Assembly (NCBI RefSeq): GCF_029946515.1
Contig: NZ_JARZHH010000021.1
Span: 62,001-126,000 of the forward strand
DNA: 64,000 nt
Source: Polyangium sp. 6x1
Lineage (GTDB): Bacteria > Myxococcota_A > Polyangia > Polyangiales > Polyangiaceae
Reading direction: 5' to 3'
This document shows, piece by piece, positions 46,405-56,097 of this stretch. Position 1 is the first letter of the stretch, and each line of letters begins with the position of its first letter. A model generated the notes under the pieces. The model saw only the letters and a program-made list of their open reading frames with translations. It was not told where the DNA came from and made no database searches. Both the position numbers and the translations under genes were made by a program.

Positions 46405-47409
46405 ATGATCGCCGCGCCCGTGATCCGCACCGAGCTCCTGCCCTTCGACCCGCCCGCCGTCGCGCGCGCGGCCGCGCTCCTCCGCGGCAAGCGCCTCGTC
46501 GCTTTCCCGACCGAGACCGTCTACGGCCTCGGCGCGCGCGCCGACGAACCTGCCGCCGTGCTTCGCATCTTCGAAGCGAAAGGTCGTCCCGCGACGAACC
46601 CGCTCATCGTGCACGTCGCAGGCGTCGCCGAGGCGCGCGCGCTCGCGCTCGACTTTCCGCCCGCCGCCGAGCGGCTCGCCGAGCTCTTCTGGCCCGGCCC
46701 GCTCACGCTCGTCGTCATGCGCCGTCCGGGCGCCGTCGCCGACGAGGTCGCGGCGGGCGGACCCACCGTCGCGATCCGCGTGCCCGCCGCGCCCGTCGCA
46801 CGCGCGCTCCTCGAAGCGTGCCGTGTGCCCATCGCGGCCCCGAGCGCCAACCGCACGACTTCGCTCTCGCCCACGACGGCCGAGCACGTCCTGAAATCGC
46901 TCAGCGGGCGCATCCCGCTCGTGCTCGACGGCGGCCCTTGCCGGCACGGCATCGAGTCCACGATCGTCGACGTCTCGCGCAGCCCTGCTGTTCTTTTGCG
47001 CCCGGGCGCCATCTCCCTCGACGAGCTCTGCCGCCACGTCGACGTCGTCGATCCCGGCGCGATCACTGTCTCTCTCGACGAACGCGCGCCTTCGCCGGGC
47101 ACGTCCGCGCGGCACTACGCGCCTCGCGCCACGCTCGTCGTCGTTCCTGCGGAGGATGCGCGCGCCGAGGTCGCGAGGCGCCGCGCGCAGGGCTTCATCA
47201 CCGGCGCTGCCTTGCGTGGGCCTGGCGCCGCGCTCGATCCTCCCGTCGAGATTTTGCCCGCCGACCCCGAGGGATACGCGGCTGCGCTCTACGCGGCGCT
47301 CCATCGCCTCGACGACGCGGGCTGCGACAGCGTCGTGGTCGAAGCGCCTCCGGCGGGCTCTGCGTGGGCTGCCGTCCACGATCGCCTGCGTCGCGCCTCT
47401 TCTGCTTGA
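46405..47409 (+). CDS. Threonylcarbamoyl-AMP synthase (Sua5 form)
   Basis: 334 residues from ATG 46405. N-terminal YrdC fold: AFPTETVYGLGARADEPAAVLRIFEAKGRPATNPLIVHV, WPGPLTLVV, VAIRVPAAPVARALLEACRVPIAAPSANRTTSLSPTTAEHVLKSL, then LDGGPCRHGIESTIVDVSRSPAVLLRPGAIS. A C-terminal Sua5 domain follows (SARHYAPRATLVVVP). Makes the t6A37 precursor for tRNAs. The two-domain Sua5 form is longer than TsaC/YrdC alone (190 aa). Cytoplasmic. Confidence 0.93.
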   Translation: MIAAPVIRTELLPFDPPAVARAAALLRGKRLVAFPTETVYGLGARADEPAAVLRIFEAKGRPATNPLIVHVAGVAEARALALDFPPAAERLAELFWPGPLTLVVMRRPGAVADEVAAGGPTVAIRVPAAPVARALLEACRVPIAAPSANRTTSLSPTTAEHVLKSLSGRIPLVLDGGPCRHGIESTIVDVSRSPAVLLRPGAISLDELCRHVDVVDPGAITVSLDERAPSPGTSARHYAPRATLVVVPAEDARAEVARRRAQGFITGAALRGPGAALDPPVEILPADPEGYAAALYAALHRLDDAGCDSVVVEAPPAGSAWAAVHDRLRRASSA

Positions 47410-47470
47410 GCGCGGGAATTGCTGACGCCTCCTCGTGGGTTGTGGCAAAACGGAGGAGCCAGCTCTTGGG

Positions 47471-48778
47471 ATGACGAAGGTCGTGGTTCGTTCGGATCAA
47501 AAGGCGAAGCGTCCCGCGCGCACGACGCGTGGTTCGCTCCGGTCCACGCTCCCGGCGATCGGTGTCGCGGCGCTCGCGCTCGCGGCCGCCGTGCCGGCCC
47601 ACGCGGGGCCGCTGCTCGATCAGCCGCCCAAGCTCTACACCTTCAAGCTCGACGACCCGTCCGCGCCGCGCCTCGGCCTCCTGCGCTCGTACCTCAACGC
47701 CGAGGTCGAGAGCCCCGGCCCGCTGCGCCGCTACATCTGGGGCCCGTTTGGCCAGTGGCGGAACGAGCCGTGGTGGCAGCTCGCGTGGGGCCCTGCGCGC
47801 GCGGAAGGCGACGCCGCGGACGAACCTCCCGCGCACGACGACCTTCACGCCTTCGGAGCGAGCCGCGTTCGTCTCCTCGACGTCGAGCCCGCGGCCTTCG
47901 CGCCGCACCCGTTTTCCCGCGTGACATCGGAGGGCTCCGAGCTCCTCCGCATCGAGCCCGACGTCTTGCCAGCCTGGTCGTGGAACGGCCTCGATCCGGC
48001 GCGTTCGCCGGCGCTGCTCGCCTCGACCGGGCCGAGCTTCGCTTCGAACGGCTTCGACTCGCTCTGGGCGCCGCCGCCGAAGCCCGTCCGTGACTGGCGT
48101 TGCCGTCGTCGCCCCGTGACGTTCGTGCGCGGCCCCGGCGAGCGTGACGCCTTCCCGCTCGTGCGTTGCGACGGCTCCGTCGCGCCCGAGGCGCTCGATC
48201 GCCTCGCGCTCATGATGCGCCCGGCCGACGTCGCGCGCCCCGGCGATCTCCTCCCGGACGAGCCCGATCCCGAGGCCGCGCGCAAGGGCGAGTGGATCAG
48301 CGACGTGCGCCTCGTGCACCCGCGTCTGCTCTGGGCGCTGCAGCGCATCGCCGACGCGTACCCCTGGCGGCCGATCTACATCTACAGCGGCTATCGCCCC
48401 GGCGCGAAGGTCGCGGGCACGGGCCACCAGAGCATGCACGCGGCCGCGCGCGCCGCGGACATCCAGGTCCACGGCATCCCGAACGCCACGATCTTTCAGC
48501 TCTGCCGCACCCTCGAAGACGTCGGATGTGGCTTCTATCCGAACAGCAAATTCGTCCATGTCGACGTGCGCAGGCCCGGCACGGGACACGCGCTCTGGAT
48601 CGACGCGTCCGGCCCCTCCGAGCCTCCGCAGTACGTCGATTCGTGGCCGGGCGTGCTCGAGAAGGGCGGCATGGCCTGGGCGCCCGCGCAAGCCACGCCT
48701 GGTGTCGTGGAGTGGTCTTCCCGCCTGCCGTCCGGGGCAAGCATGCCCGCGCCGCCGCGGTACGGCGGGCCGCCCTAG
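47471..48778 (+). CDS. Secreted DUF882/M15-type peptidoglycan peptidase-like protein
   Basis: 435 residues from ATG 47471; a GTG 47435 start is possible. A signal peptide with a basic head (RTTRGSLR) and hydrophobic stretch ends at AHA-GPLL. The C-terminal 190 residues form the DUF882/YcbK fold related to D-Ala-D-Ala peptidases: IYIYSGYRPGAKVAGTGHQSMHAAARAADIQVHGIPN, VGCGFYPNSKFVHVDVR. The His/Asp of SMHxxxxAxD (about 320-329) and HVD (about 361) are the likely zinc ligands. The N-terminal region has a WGPFGQWRNEPWWQLAWG segment. Probably acts on or binds peptidoglycan; activity is inferred. Confidence 0.82.
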   Translation: MTKVVVRSDQKAKRPARTTRGSLRSTLPAIGVAALALAAAVPAHAGPLLDQPPKLYTFKLDDPSAPRLGLLRSYLNAEVESPGPLRRYIWGPFGQWRNEPWWQLAWGPARAEGDAADEPPAHDDLHAFGASRVRLLDVEPAAFAPHPFSRVTSEGSELLRIEPDVLPAWSWNGLDPARSPALLASTGPSFASNGFDSLWAPPPKPVRDWRCRRRPVTFVRGPGERDAFPLVRCDGSVAPEALDRLALMMRPADVARPGDLLPDEPDPEAARKGEWISDVRLVHPRLLWALQRIADAYPWRPIYIYSGYRPGAKVAGTGHQSMHAAARAADIQVHGIPNATIFQLCRTLEDVGCGFYPNSKFVHVDVRRPGTGHALWIDASGPSEPPQYVDSWPGVLEKGGMAWAPAQATPGVVEWSSRLPSGASMPAPPRYGGPP

Positions 48779-48835
48779 CGCCCTCGCGCGCCCGCGCGCG
48801 AGCCACCACGCGAAGAATTCGTTACGATCCTCTTC

Positions 48836-50020
48836 GTGCGCGCTTTGCTTCGTTGGCTCTTGCTCGGCGGCGTGCCCCTCGGCGTCGCCCTCGCGCCGCT
48901 CGCGTGTGACGACAGCGGCTACCCCCAGATCATCGTTCGTCCGGGCGATCCAGGCGACGGCGGTCCCTCCTTCGACGCCACCTGGCCCGACGCCTTCCCC
49001 GACGGCGACGCCGGTGATCCCGACGCGCCCGACGCCATCGCCTCACCCGTCTGGATCGGCCTCACGCCGAACCCCATGGGCGACGGCGCGCCGAAGCCCG
49101 GCGACGTCATCGCGGCCCGCCTCGGCGCGCTCGCACTCGGCGCGCGCGCCACGATGCTGAGGCGCACGCCGATGGAGCTCGCCACCGACGAAGGCATGAA
49201 CGCGCTCGCCGAGGAGGCCACCTTCTTCAGCGATCGCGGCGTCGTCCTCGGCTTCTCGCTCGTCATCGTCGATCGCTCTGTCGCGTTTCTCCCGCCCGAG
49301 CTCGCGGAGATGCCGTGGAACGCGCCCGAGGTCCTCTCCTTCGCGCATGCCTCGGTCGACGCGGCGTTCGCGGCTCTCGGCGGCGCGGCGCAGTTTGTCG
49401 TGCTCGGCCGCGACGTCGACATCCGCCTCGCCGCGCGCCCCGACGAGCGCGCGGCCTTCGAGCTCTTCGCGAGCGACGTCCTCGACTACGTCCGCGCGCA
49501 TCCGCTCGCGGCGCCGGACATCCGTGCGGGCGTGGGCTTCTCGTTCGAGGGCGTGTCCGCTCCGGATCCCTCGTTCTTGCCGCTGCTCGACGCGAGCGAC
49601 GTCGCGGTCGCTTCGTATCTGCCCGGGCTCGGCGGCGCCGAGGCGGGGCCTCCGAGCGACATCTCCGCGCATGCCGACACGATCCTCGCGCGTGCTGCGG
49701 ACAAGGCCTTGGTGCTCGAATCCGTCGGGTATCCGAGCTCGTCTGTCGTCGGGGGCTCGGAGGAAAAGCAGGCGCTTTTTCTCGAGACGTTCTTCAATGC
49801 GCTCGCGCCCCGGCGCGATCGATTCGTGTTCGTGAACGTCGAGGGGCTGCACGATCTCGGCTCCGTCCGGTGCGGAGAGCGCGCGGCTGTCCTGGGCGAG
49901 CCTGTGGATGGACCGTACGCAGCTTATGCATGCTCGCTCGGCCTCTTCACGGAGCAGGGTCAGGAAAAGGCTTCCTGGAAGGCCTTCTTGAACGGCGCGG
50001 CCGCGTTCGCGTCACCGTGA
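48836..50020 (+). CDS. Lipoprotein with possible glycoside-hydrolase-like TIM barrel
   Basis: 394 residues from GTG 48836. Lipobox PLAC, then an Asp/Pro/Gly linker (residues 25-70) and an alpha/beta body. [53 protein letters not shown] and [50 protein letters not shown] follow the strand/helix order of clan-A glycosidases (GNExD at strand 4, LxExGxP at strand 7). The first is GRD instead of GNE, so catalysis is doubtful. TACGAT seven bases upstream of GTG and no ribosome site suggest a leaderless start. Family not assigned with certainty. Confidence 0.6.
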   Translation: MRALLRWLLLGGVPLGVALAPLACDDSGYPQIIVRPGDPGDGGPSFDATWPDAFPDGDAGDPDAPDAIASPVWIGLTPNPMGDGAPKPGDVIAARLGALALGARATMLRRTPMELATDEGMNALAEEATFFSDRGVVLGFSLVIVDRSVAFLPPELAEMPWNAPEVLSFAHASVDAAFAALGGAAQFVVLGRDVDIRLAARPDERAAFELFASDVLDYVRAHPLAAPDIRAGVGFSFEGVSAPDPSFLPLLDASDVAVASYLPGLGGAEAGPPSDISAHADTILARAADKALVLESVGYPSSSVVGGSEEKQALFLETFFNALAPRRDRFVFVNVEGLHDLGSVRCGERAAVLGEPVDGPYAAYACSLGLFTEQGQEKASWKAFLNGAAAFASP

Positions 50021-50041
50021 TCCGTGATGTAAGGTATCCAC

Positions 50042-52096
<2,055 letters not shown>

Positions 52097-52121
52097 TCGG
52101 CCCTCTCGATCGCGTCCCCAG

Positions 52122-52154
52122 GCTCCCCGCTCCGACCGAGCGGGGAGCTTTTTT
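52122..52154 (+). terminator. Intrinsic terminator of prkA
   Basis: Perfect 11-bp stem GCTCCCCGCTC (52122-52132) / GAGCGGGGAGC (52138-52148), five-base loop, six T. Textbook rho-independent terminator. Confidence 0.95.
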
Positions 52155-52286
52155 CATTTTGCCGCGGTGCGCCGTAAACCCCGCCCCGCGTTCGAATACA
52201 CGCGAAACGTCGACAAAATCAGCGCTGCGCAGCCGCCTTCGCGCTACGCAAAACCCATTTCGCGCCTATTTTCGCGGATCTCCCCA

Positions 52287-52315
52287 TTGGGTCCCGGTCT
52301 TTCCCGGGTTATAGA
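52287..52315 (+). promoter_or_regulatory. Promoter of the small lipoprotein gene at 52322
   Basis: TTGGGT (52287-52292), 17-base spacer, TATAGA (52310-52315), ending six bases before ATG 52322. The distance suggests a leaderless or nearly leaderless message. Confidence 0.5.
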
Positions 52316-52321
52316 TGGTTC

Positions 52322-52753
52322 ATGCGACGCCTCGGCGCGCTCCTTGGTTCGTCCCTCTTCTTGCTGGTTTCCGTCGGCTGCGGCGGATACCTCGGTAGCG
52401 CCCAGCGCGCATACCAGGATGGCCGTTACCTCGAAGCGGCCGAGAAGCTCGGGGATCACGAGGACGAAGTCGCCGCGCTCTCGCCGCGCAAGCAGGTGAG
52501 CTACGGGCTGTATCTGGGGCTCTCCCTGATGAAGCTCGGGGACCACGACGGCGCCGATCGCTGGCTCGATTTCGCCGAGCAGGTCGAAGCCCAGCGGCCC
52601 GGGACGTTGCGGGCCGACGAGAAGCGGGAGCTCGAAGCCGCGCGCGGGCAGCTCGCCGGCGTCGAGGAGAAGGCCAAGCCTGCGAGCGAGGAGCCGCCTG
52701 CCCAGGAAGCGCCGCTCCTCCGTACCGTTCGACAGACCGAACCTGCGCCCTAG
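52322..52753 (+). CDS. Small TPR lipoprotein
   Basis: 143 residues. Lipobox SVGC after MRRLGALLGSSLFLLVSVGC. The mature part is TPR-like (GSAQRAYQDGRYLEAAEKLGDHEDEV, SYGLYLGLSLMKLGDHDGADRWLDFAEQVEAQ) with a Pro/Glu tail. Probably an envelope scaffold. The stop TAG and the stop of the convergent gene share the sequence CTAG (52750-52753). Confidence 0.7.
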   Translation: MRRLGALLGSSLFLLVSVGCGGYLGSAQRAYQDGRYLEAAEKLGDHEDEVAALSPRKQVSYGLYLGLSLMKLGDHDGADRWLDFAEQVEAQRPGTLRADEKRELEAARGQLAGVEEKAKPASEEPPAQEAPLLRTVRQTEPAP

Positions 52754-53028
52754 GACGCGTCCTTTTCGAGCTTCGCGCGCAGGCGCGAGACGCTCTGCTC
52801 CAGCGACGAAACGACCCGCCGGAGGTCGCGCACTTCATCCGAGGTCGCGAGGCCCATCGACTTCGCGAACGCTTCCTTCTGCTCCGTCGTGAACGTCGAG
52901 ACCCTCCCGGGCATGCTCATCGCCGTCATCACGAGCTTCATGAAGCGCTCGTCCTGCATGAGCTTCGCGACCTGCGGGCTCGCCGCGAACTTCATTCCCT
53001 CGGAGACGATCCGATCCTTGATGGACAT
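52750..53028 (-). CDS. Small helical protein with C-terminal coiled coil
   Basis: 92 residues. A conserved head (MSIKDRIVSEGMKFAASPQVAKLMQDERFMKLVMTAMSMPGRV) and a C-terminal heptad-like coiled coil (EVRDLRRVVSSLEQSVSRLRAKLE). Similar in length and pattern to small myxobacterial proteins and loosely to phasin-like coiled coils, but I do not assign a role. No signal peptide. It stands with its 5-prime end facing the two-hairpin repeat copy 2. Confidence 0.65.
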   Translation of the reverse strand: MSIKDRIVSEGMKFAASPQVAKLMQDERFMKLVMTAMSMPGRVSTFTTEQKEAFAKSMGLATSDEVRDLRRVVSSLEQSVSRLRAKLEKDAS

Positions 53029-53067
53029 GGACGGAGCCTAGAGCATCGACCCGGTCGATGCCCGGAA

Positions 53068-53153
53068 GATCGCGAAACGAGCTTCCCTCGGGCGGGTGAA
53101 TCGGCCGGGCTTTGCCTGGCCGAGAGGGGGACGCGAGGCGTCCCCCTCGGGAC
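53068..53153. repeat. Dispersed two-hairpin repeat, copy 2
   Basis: About 86 bp matching 2151-2234. Hairpin 1: TCGGCCGGGC / TTT / GCCTGGCCGA (53101-53123); hairpin 2: AGGGGGACGC / GAG / GCGTCCCCCT (53125-53147), identical to copy 1. Here it lies between divergent genes, not at a gene end. Confidence 0.75.
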
Positions 53154-53313
53154 AAAAGACCCAGGCGAGTGCCGGGTGCAGCGTAGGCGGCCCCCTGTCC
53201 CCCGTCCCCTGATAAAACGTGGGTTCGATTTGCGTTTGTCATTACGTTTGTCAGAGTCCCGTGGAGCCATTCGCGCGGGATTTTTCCCGCGCGTGTGCTC
53301 GGGAGGGGAGAGA

Positions 53314-53757
53314 ATGCACTCGAACGGCCTCGCCAATGGCTGCGTGCCGGGCGTTCACGAATCCGCCGACGATCCGCCGTCGACCCAGCCCAGGACCCAG
53401 CGCTCTGCCGCGGCGTCGCCCGATTCCACGGTGCTGCTCTGCGTCCAGGTCACGCCGCCGGACGCGCGCATTTTCCTCGACGACGCGCTGATCTCGGTCG
53501 GGCCGCACCGCGGGCGCATTCCGTGTGAGCTCCGCTGGCGGGTCCTGCGCGCCATCGCGCCGGGTTATGTCCCGTGGGCCGAGGTCATCATGCCCGTCAC
53601 CGACATCACCGTGGCCGTGGCCCTCGGGCGGAAAGCGCAATCGACGCCGCCGCCGCCGCGCCCGATCCGCGTCGTCCTCCGCCAGCCGGAGGAGCCAGCG
53701 CCGGATTCAGCGCCCCCGTCGTCCACCGATCCGCTGGCGATTACCGTCGGCTGGTGA
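53314..53757 (+). CDS. PEGA-like domain protein without a signal peptide
   Basis: 147 residues from ATG 53314 (GGGAGGGGAG upstream). The core (about 37-105) is PEGA-like: VLLCVQVTPPDARIFLDDALISVG, GRIPCELRWRVLRAIAPGYVPWAEVIMPVTDITVAVAL. Flanks are Pro/Ser/Gln-rich. No signal peptide or membrane helix is visible, unlike the other PEGA proteins in this window, so it may be cytoplasmic or exported by an unrecognised route. A strong terminator follows. Confidence 0.65.
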   Translation: MHSNGLANGCVPGVHESADDPPSTQPRTQRSAAASPDSTVLLCVQVTPPDARIFLDDALISVGPHRGRIPCELRWRVLRAIAPGYVPWAEVIMPVTDITVAVALGRKAQSTPPPPRPIRVVLRQPEEPAPDSAPPSSTDPLAITVGW

Positions 53758-53768
53758 ACGTTTACCTT

Positions 53769-53821
53769 GGCGCTCGGAGGCTGGGCTCGCAGGCGCGCGC
53801 CGGGCCTCCGAGCGCCTTTTT
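53769..53821 (+). terminator. Intrinsic terminator after the PEGA-like gene
   Basis: Perfect 13-bp stem GGCGCTCGGAGGC (53769-53781) / GCCTCCGAGCGCC (53804-53816), 22-base loop, TTTTT. Confidence 0.85.
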
Positions 53822-53835
53822 CGTGCAGCAATTCT

Positions 53836-54879
53836 TCAATGGGCGACGCGCGCGCCGAGCCACCGCGCGATGAGCGGCCAGACCGTGTGCGTCGAGCGGC
53901 TGCCCATGATCAGATCGATGTGACCCTGCGGGAATTCGCGGTACGTCTTGTCCCGCGAGCGGCTCGATCGATACGCCGGCTCGACCGACGCGGGCGGCGC
54001 GAGGTCGTCGCTCTCGCCGGCGATCACGAGCAGCGGCACGTCCATCGCCTCGAACCCCTCGACGAACCCGGACAAACCTCCGAGCCGGTGCCCGCTCTGC
54101 CGCGCCTCCGCCGCCGCGAGGAACATGTTGCGGAGCACCGTGATGCTGCCGCTATCCATCGCCAGCGACATGTGCTGCGAGAGCACCATGGGCTCCATCG
54201 ATCCGGGACGGAAGCCGCGGATCGGGAGCGGGAAAACGGGGCTTTCGACGAGGACGCGCGCGAGGCGGACGACCTCGCCGATGGCGCGCAGCCCGAGCGC
54301 GCCGTGGCCGAACGACATGCGCCGGTCCACGGCGAGCAAGAGGTGGCCGGCCAGCGTGAGCGGCAGCGAGCCGCGCGTGAAATGGTACGGGCTGCCGAGC
54401 GTCGCCACGCCGGCCACCGCGCCGTGGGCGAGCGGCGCCGCCGCGTAGCTCACGAGCCCGCCGAGCGAGTGTCCGACGAGGAACACGGGGCGCGGCCCGG
54501 CGAGCCGCTGCACCTCTTCGAGCGCCCAGGGCACGTCCTGGTGGACGAACTCGCTCACGTCGGTCGGCCGCCGCGCGCCGAGGTGTCTCGAACGGCCGTG
54601 TCCGCGCAGGTCGAGGTTGAAGACGTCGAAGCCCTCGCGCGCGAGGTAGTTCGACAGGCTCCGGGCGGGCAGGTGCCAGGCGTACCGATTTTGCCCGTAG
54701 CCGTGAATGAGCAGCACGCTCCCCCGCGTCCCGCCGAGCTCTGCTGAGCGTTTTCGCACCATCGCCAGCGGAATCCCCTCGTCGGATCCGCCACCCCGCA
54801 CGATGCACAGCTCCTTGACGAAACGCCCGCGCGCGTCGCGATCGATCGCCTGTTCGACGCGGAGTTGGTGCAGGATCAT
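53836..54879 (-). CDS. Alpha/beta hydrolase (lysophospholipase/esterase-like)
   Basis: 347 residues from ATG 54879, which has GGAGGG five bases upstream; an earlier in-frame ATG 54933 is less likely. VLLIHGYGQNRYAWHLPARSLSNYLAREGFDVFNLDLRGHGRS (oxyanion region), nucleophile Ser in GHSLGG (about 137), acid in PLLVIAGESDDLAPP and His in GHIDLIMG complete the triad. No signal peptide, so cytoplasmic. Acts on an ester, probably lipid; the substrate is unknown. Confidence 0.88.
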   Translation of the reverse strand: MILHQLRVEQAIDRDARGRFVKELCIVRGGGSDEGIPLAMVRKRSAELGGTRGSVLLIHGYGQNRYAWHLPARSLSNYLAREGFDVFNLDLRGHGRSRHLGARRPTDVSEFVHQDVPWALEEVQRLAGPRPVFLVGHSLGGLVSYAAAPLAHGAVAGVATLGSPYHFTRGSLPLTLAGHLLLAVDRRMSFGHGALGLRAIGEVVRLARVLVESPVFPLPIRGFRPGSMEPMVLSQHMSLAMDSGSITVLRNMFLAAAEARQSGHRLGGLSGFVEGFEAMDVPLLVIAGESDDLAPPASVEPAYRSSRSRDKTYREFPQGHIDLIMGSRSTHTVWPLIARWLGARVAH

Positions 54880-55165
54880 CGGTGCCCTCCGATTACCTAC
54901 AAGAATGCTCCGAGCATGCAACGCGCCGAGCACTTCCCGGACATTGGGGACGCGCGCGGCGCATCGTTTTCAAGGAAAACCGGGAAGCCTTCGCGACGTG
55001 GATGCCGAAATGGCTGGCACGCGGGTCTTGTTAGGTGGGTTGGACCACGTTCTTGTGTGAATCTCGGGTGGGGTTTTTGGCGTCGCGGGGGCTTTCAAGA
55101 CGGGCGGGCTCGTGTACTGTCTCGGGCGTCCTTCTCCTTCGCACACACCGACGAAAGAGCGCCCC

Positions 55166-56074
55166 ATGACCCGCAAGGCCCTGGTTGCCCGCTTCGCCCT
55201 CCTGACCCTTGGCGCGTGCCTCTTCGTGGCCCGCACCGCGTCCGCGCAGCCCTCCGAGGACGGGTTCGACAAGGACGTCGACGACACGATGGCCGGAAAG
55301 GCGAACGACAAGGAAGAGGCAGCCGCCGGCGACAAGATGCCGGGCGAGAAGGAGAAGACGAAAACGGAGGAGAGCGGCGACACCGGGATCTGGGACACGA
55401 AAGAGGATCCCACGAAGGCGTACCGCTACATCGGCCTCCGCTACCGCCACGCCATCGTGCCGAAGGGGATCCTGAACCTCTTCGCCGACGGCGGCGCCAC
55501 GGTGGGCGTGCCGATGGGCGGCCTCGAGTTCGGCACGCGGCGCGATCGGCTCGAATACATCTTCTCGCTCTCGTACGCCGACTACTCGAGCGGCGACATG
55601 ATCTTCAAAGGCAAGAGCCAGCCGGACACGGCGTACGAGCGCGTGCAGAGCGATCTCGCCGTGATTTTCGGGAAGGTCGAGATCCTCTACGAAGTGCCGC
55701 TCGACAAGAAGAGCCGCTTCTCGCTGCTCTTCGGCGGCGGCGTGGGCATCGGCGGCGTGATCGGCGATCTCCATCGGCGGCAGGTCTACCCGGGCACGGG
55801 CAGCGATCCTGCGGTCCCGTCGCAGTGGAACGACTGCACGGCCCGCGACGAGCCGGACGCGACCTACTGCGCCAACGACAACGGCCACTTCGGCAACTAC
55901 GCCGAGCCGAGCTGGGCGAACGGCGGATCCAAGCCGTTCATTTTCCCGTGGATCGCGCTTCCGCAGGTGAGCTTCCGCTACAAGCCCATCAAGATGCTCC
56001 AGGCGCGCGCGGACGTGGGCTTCGCCATTAGCTCGGGCGTGTACTTCGGCGCCAGCATCGACTACATCCTCTGA
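55166..56074 (+). CDS. Outer-membrane beta-barrel protein
   Basis: 302 residues from ATG 55166. Signal peptide (LVARFALLTLGACLFVARTASAQ), an acidic Lys/Glu linker (residues 25-65), then alternating beta strands with aromatic girdles: YRYIGLRYRHAIVPKGILNLFADGG, RLEYIFSLSYADYSSGDMIFKG, SDLAVIFGKVEILYEVPLDKKSRFSLLFGGGVGIGGV, VSFRYKPIKMLQARADVGFAISSGVYFGASIDYIL. Four Cys lie in the insertion at about 225-245 (NDCTARDEPDATYCAND). Ends with hydrophobic C-terminal residues as barrels do. It precedes the large kinase/sigma-54 gene by 23 bases, probably the same operon. Confidence 0.78.
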   Translation: MTRKALVARFALLTLGACLFVARTASAQPSEDGFDKDVDDTMAGKANDKEEAAAGDKMPGEKEKTKTEESGDTGIWDTKEDPTKAYRYIGLRYRHAIVPKGILNLFADGGATVGVPMGGLEFGTRRDRLEYIFSLSYADYSSGDMIFKGKSQPDTAYERVQSDLAVIFGKVEILYEVPLDKKSRFSLLFGGGVGIGGVIGDLHRRQVYPGTGSDPAVPSQWNDCTARDEPDATYCANDNGHFGNYAEPSWANGGSKPFIFPWIALPQVSFRYKPIKMLQARADVGFAISSGVYFGASIDYIL

Positions 56075-56097
56075 AGGAAGAGGAGCCCAGGGGAACG

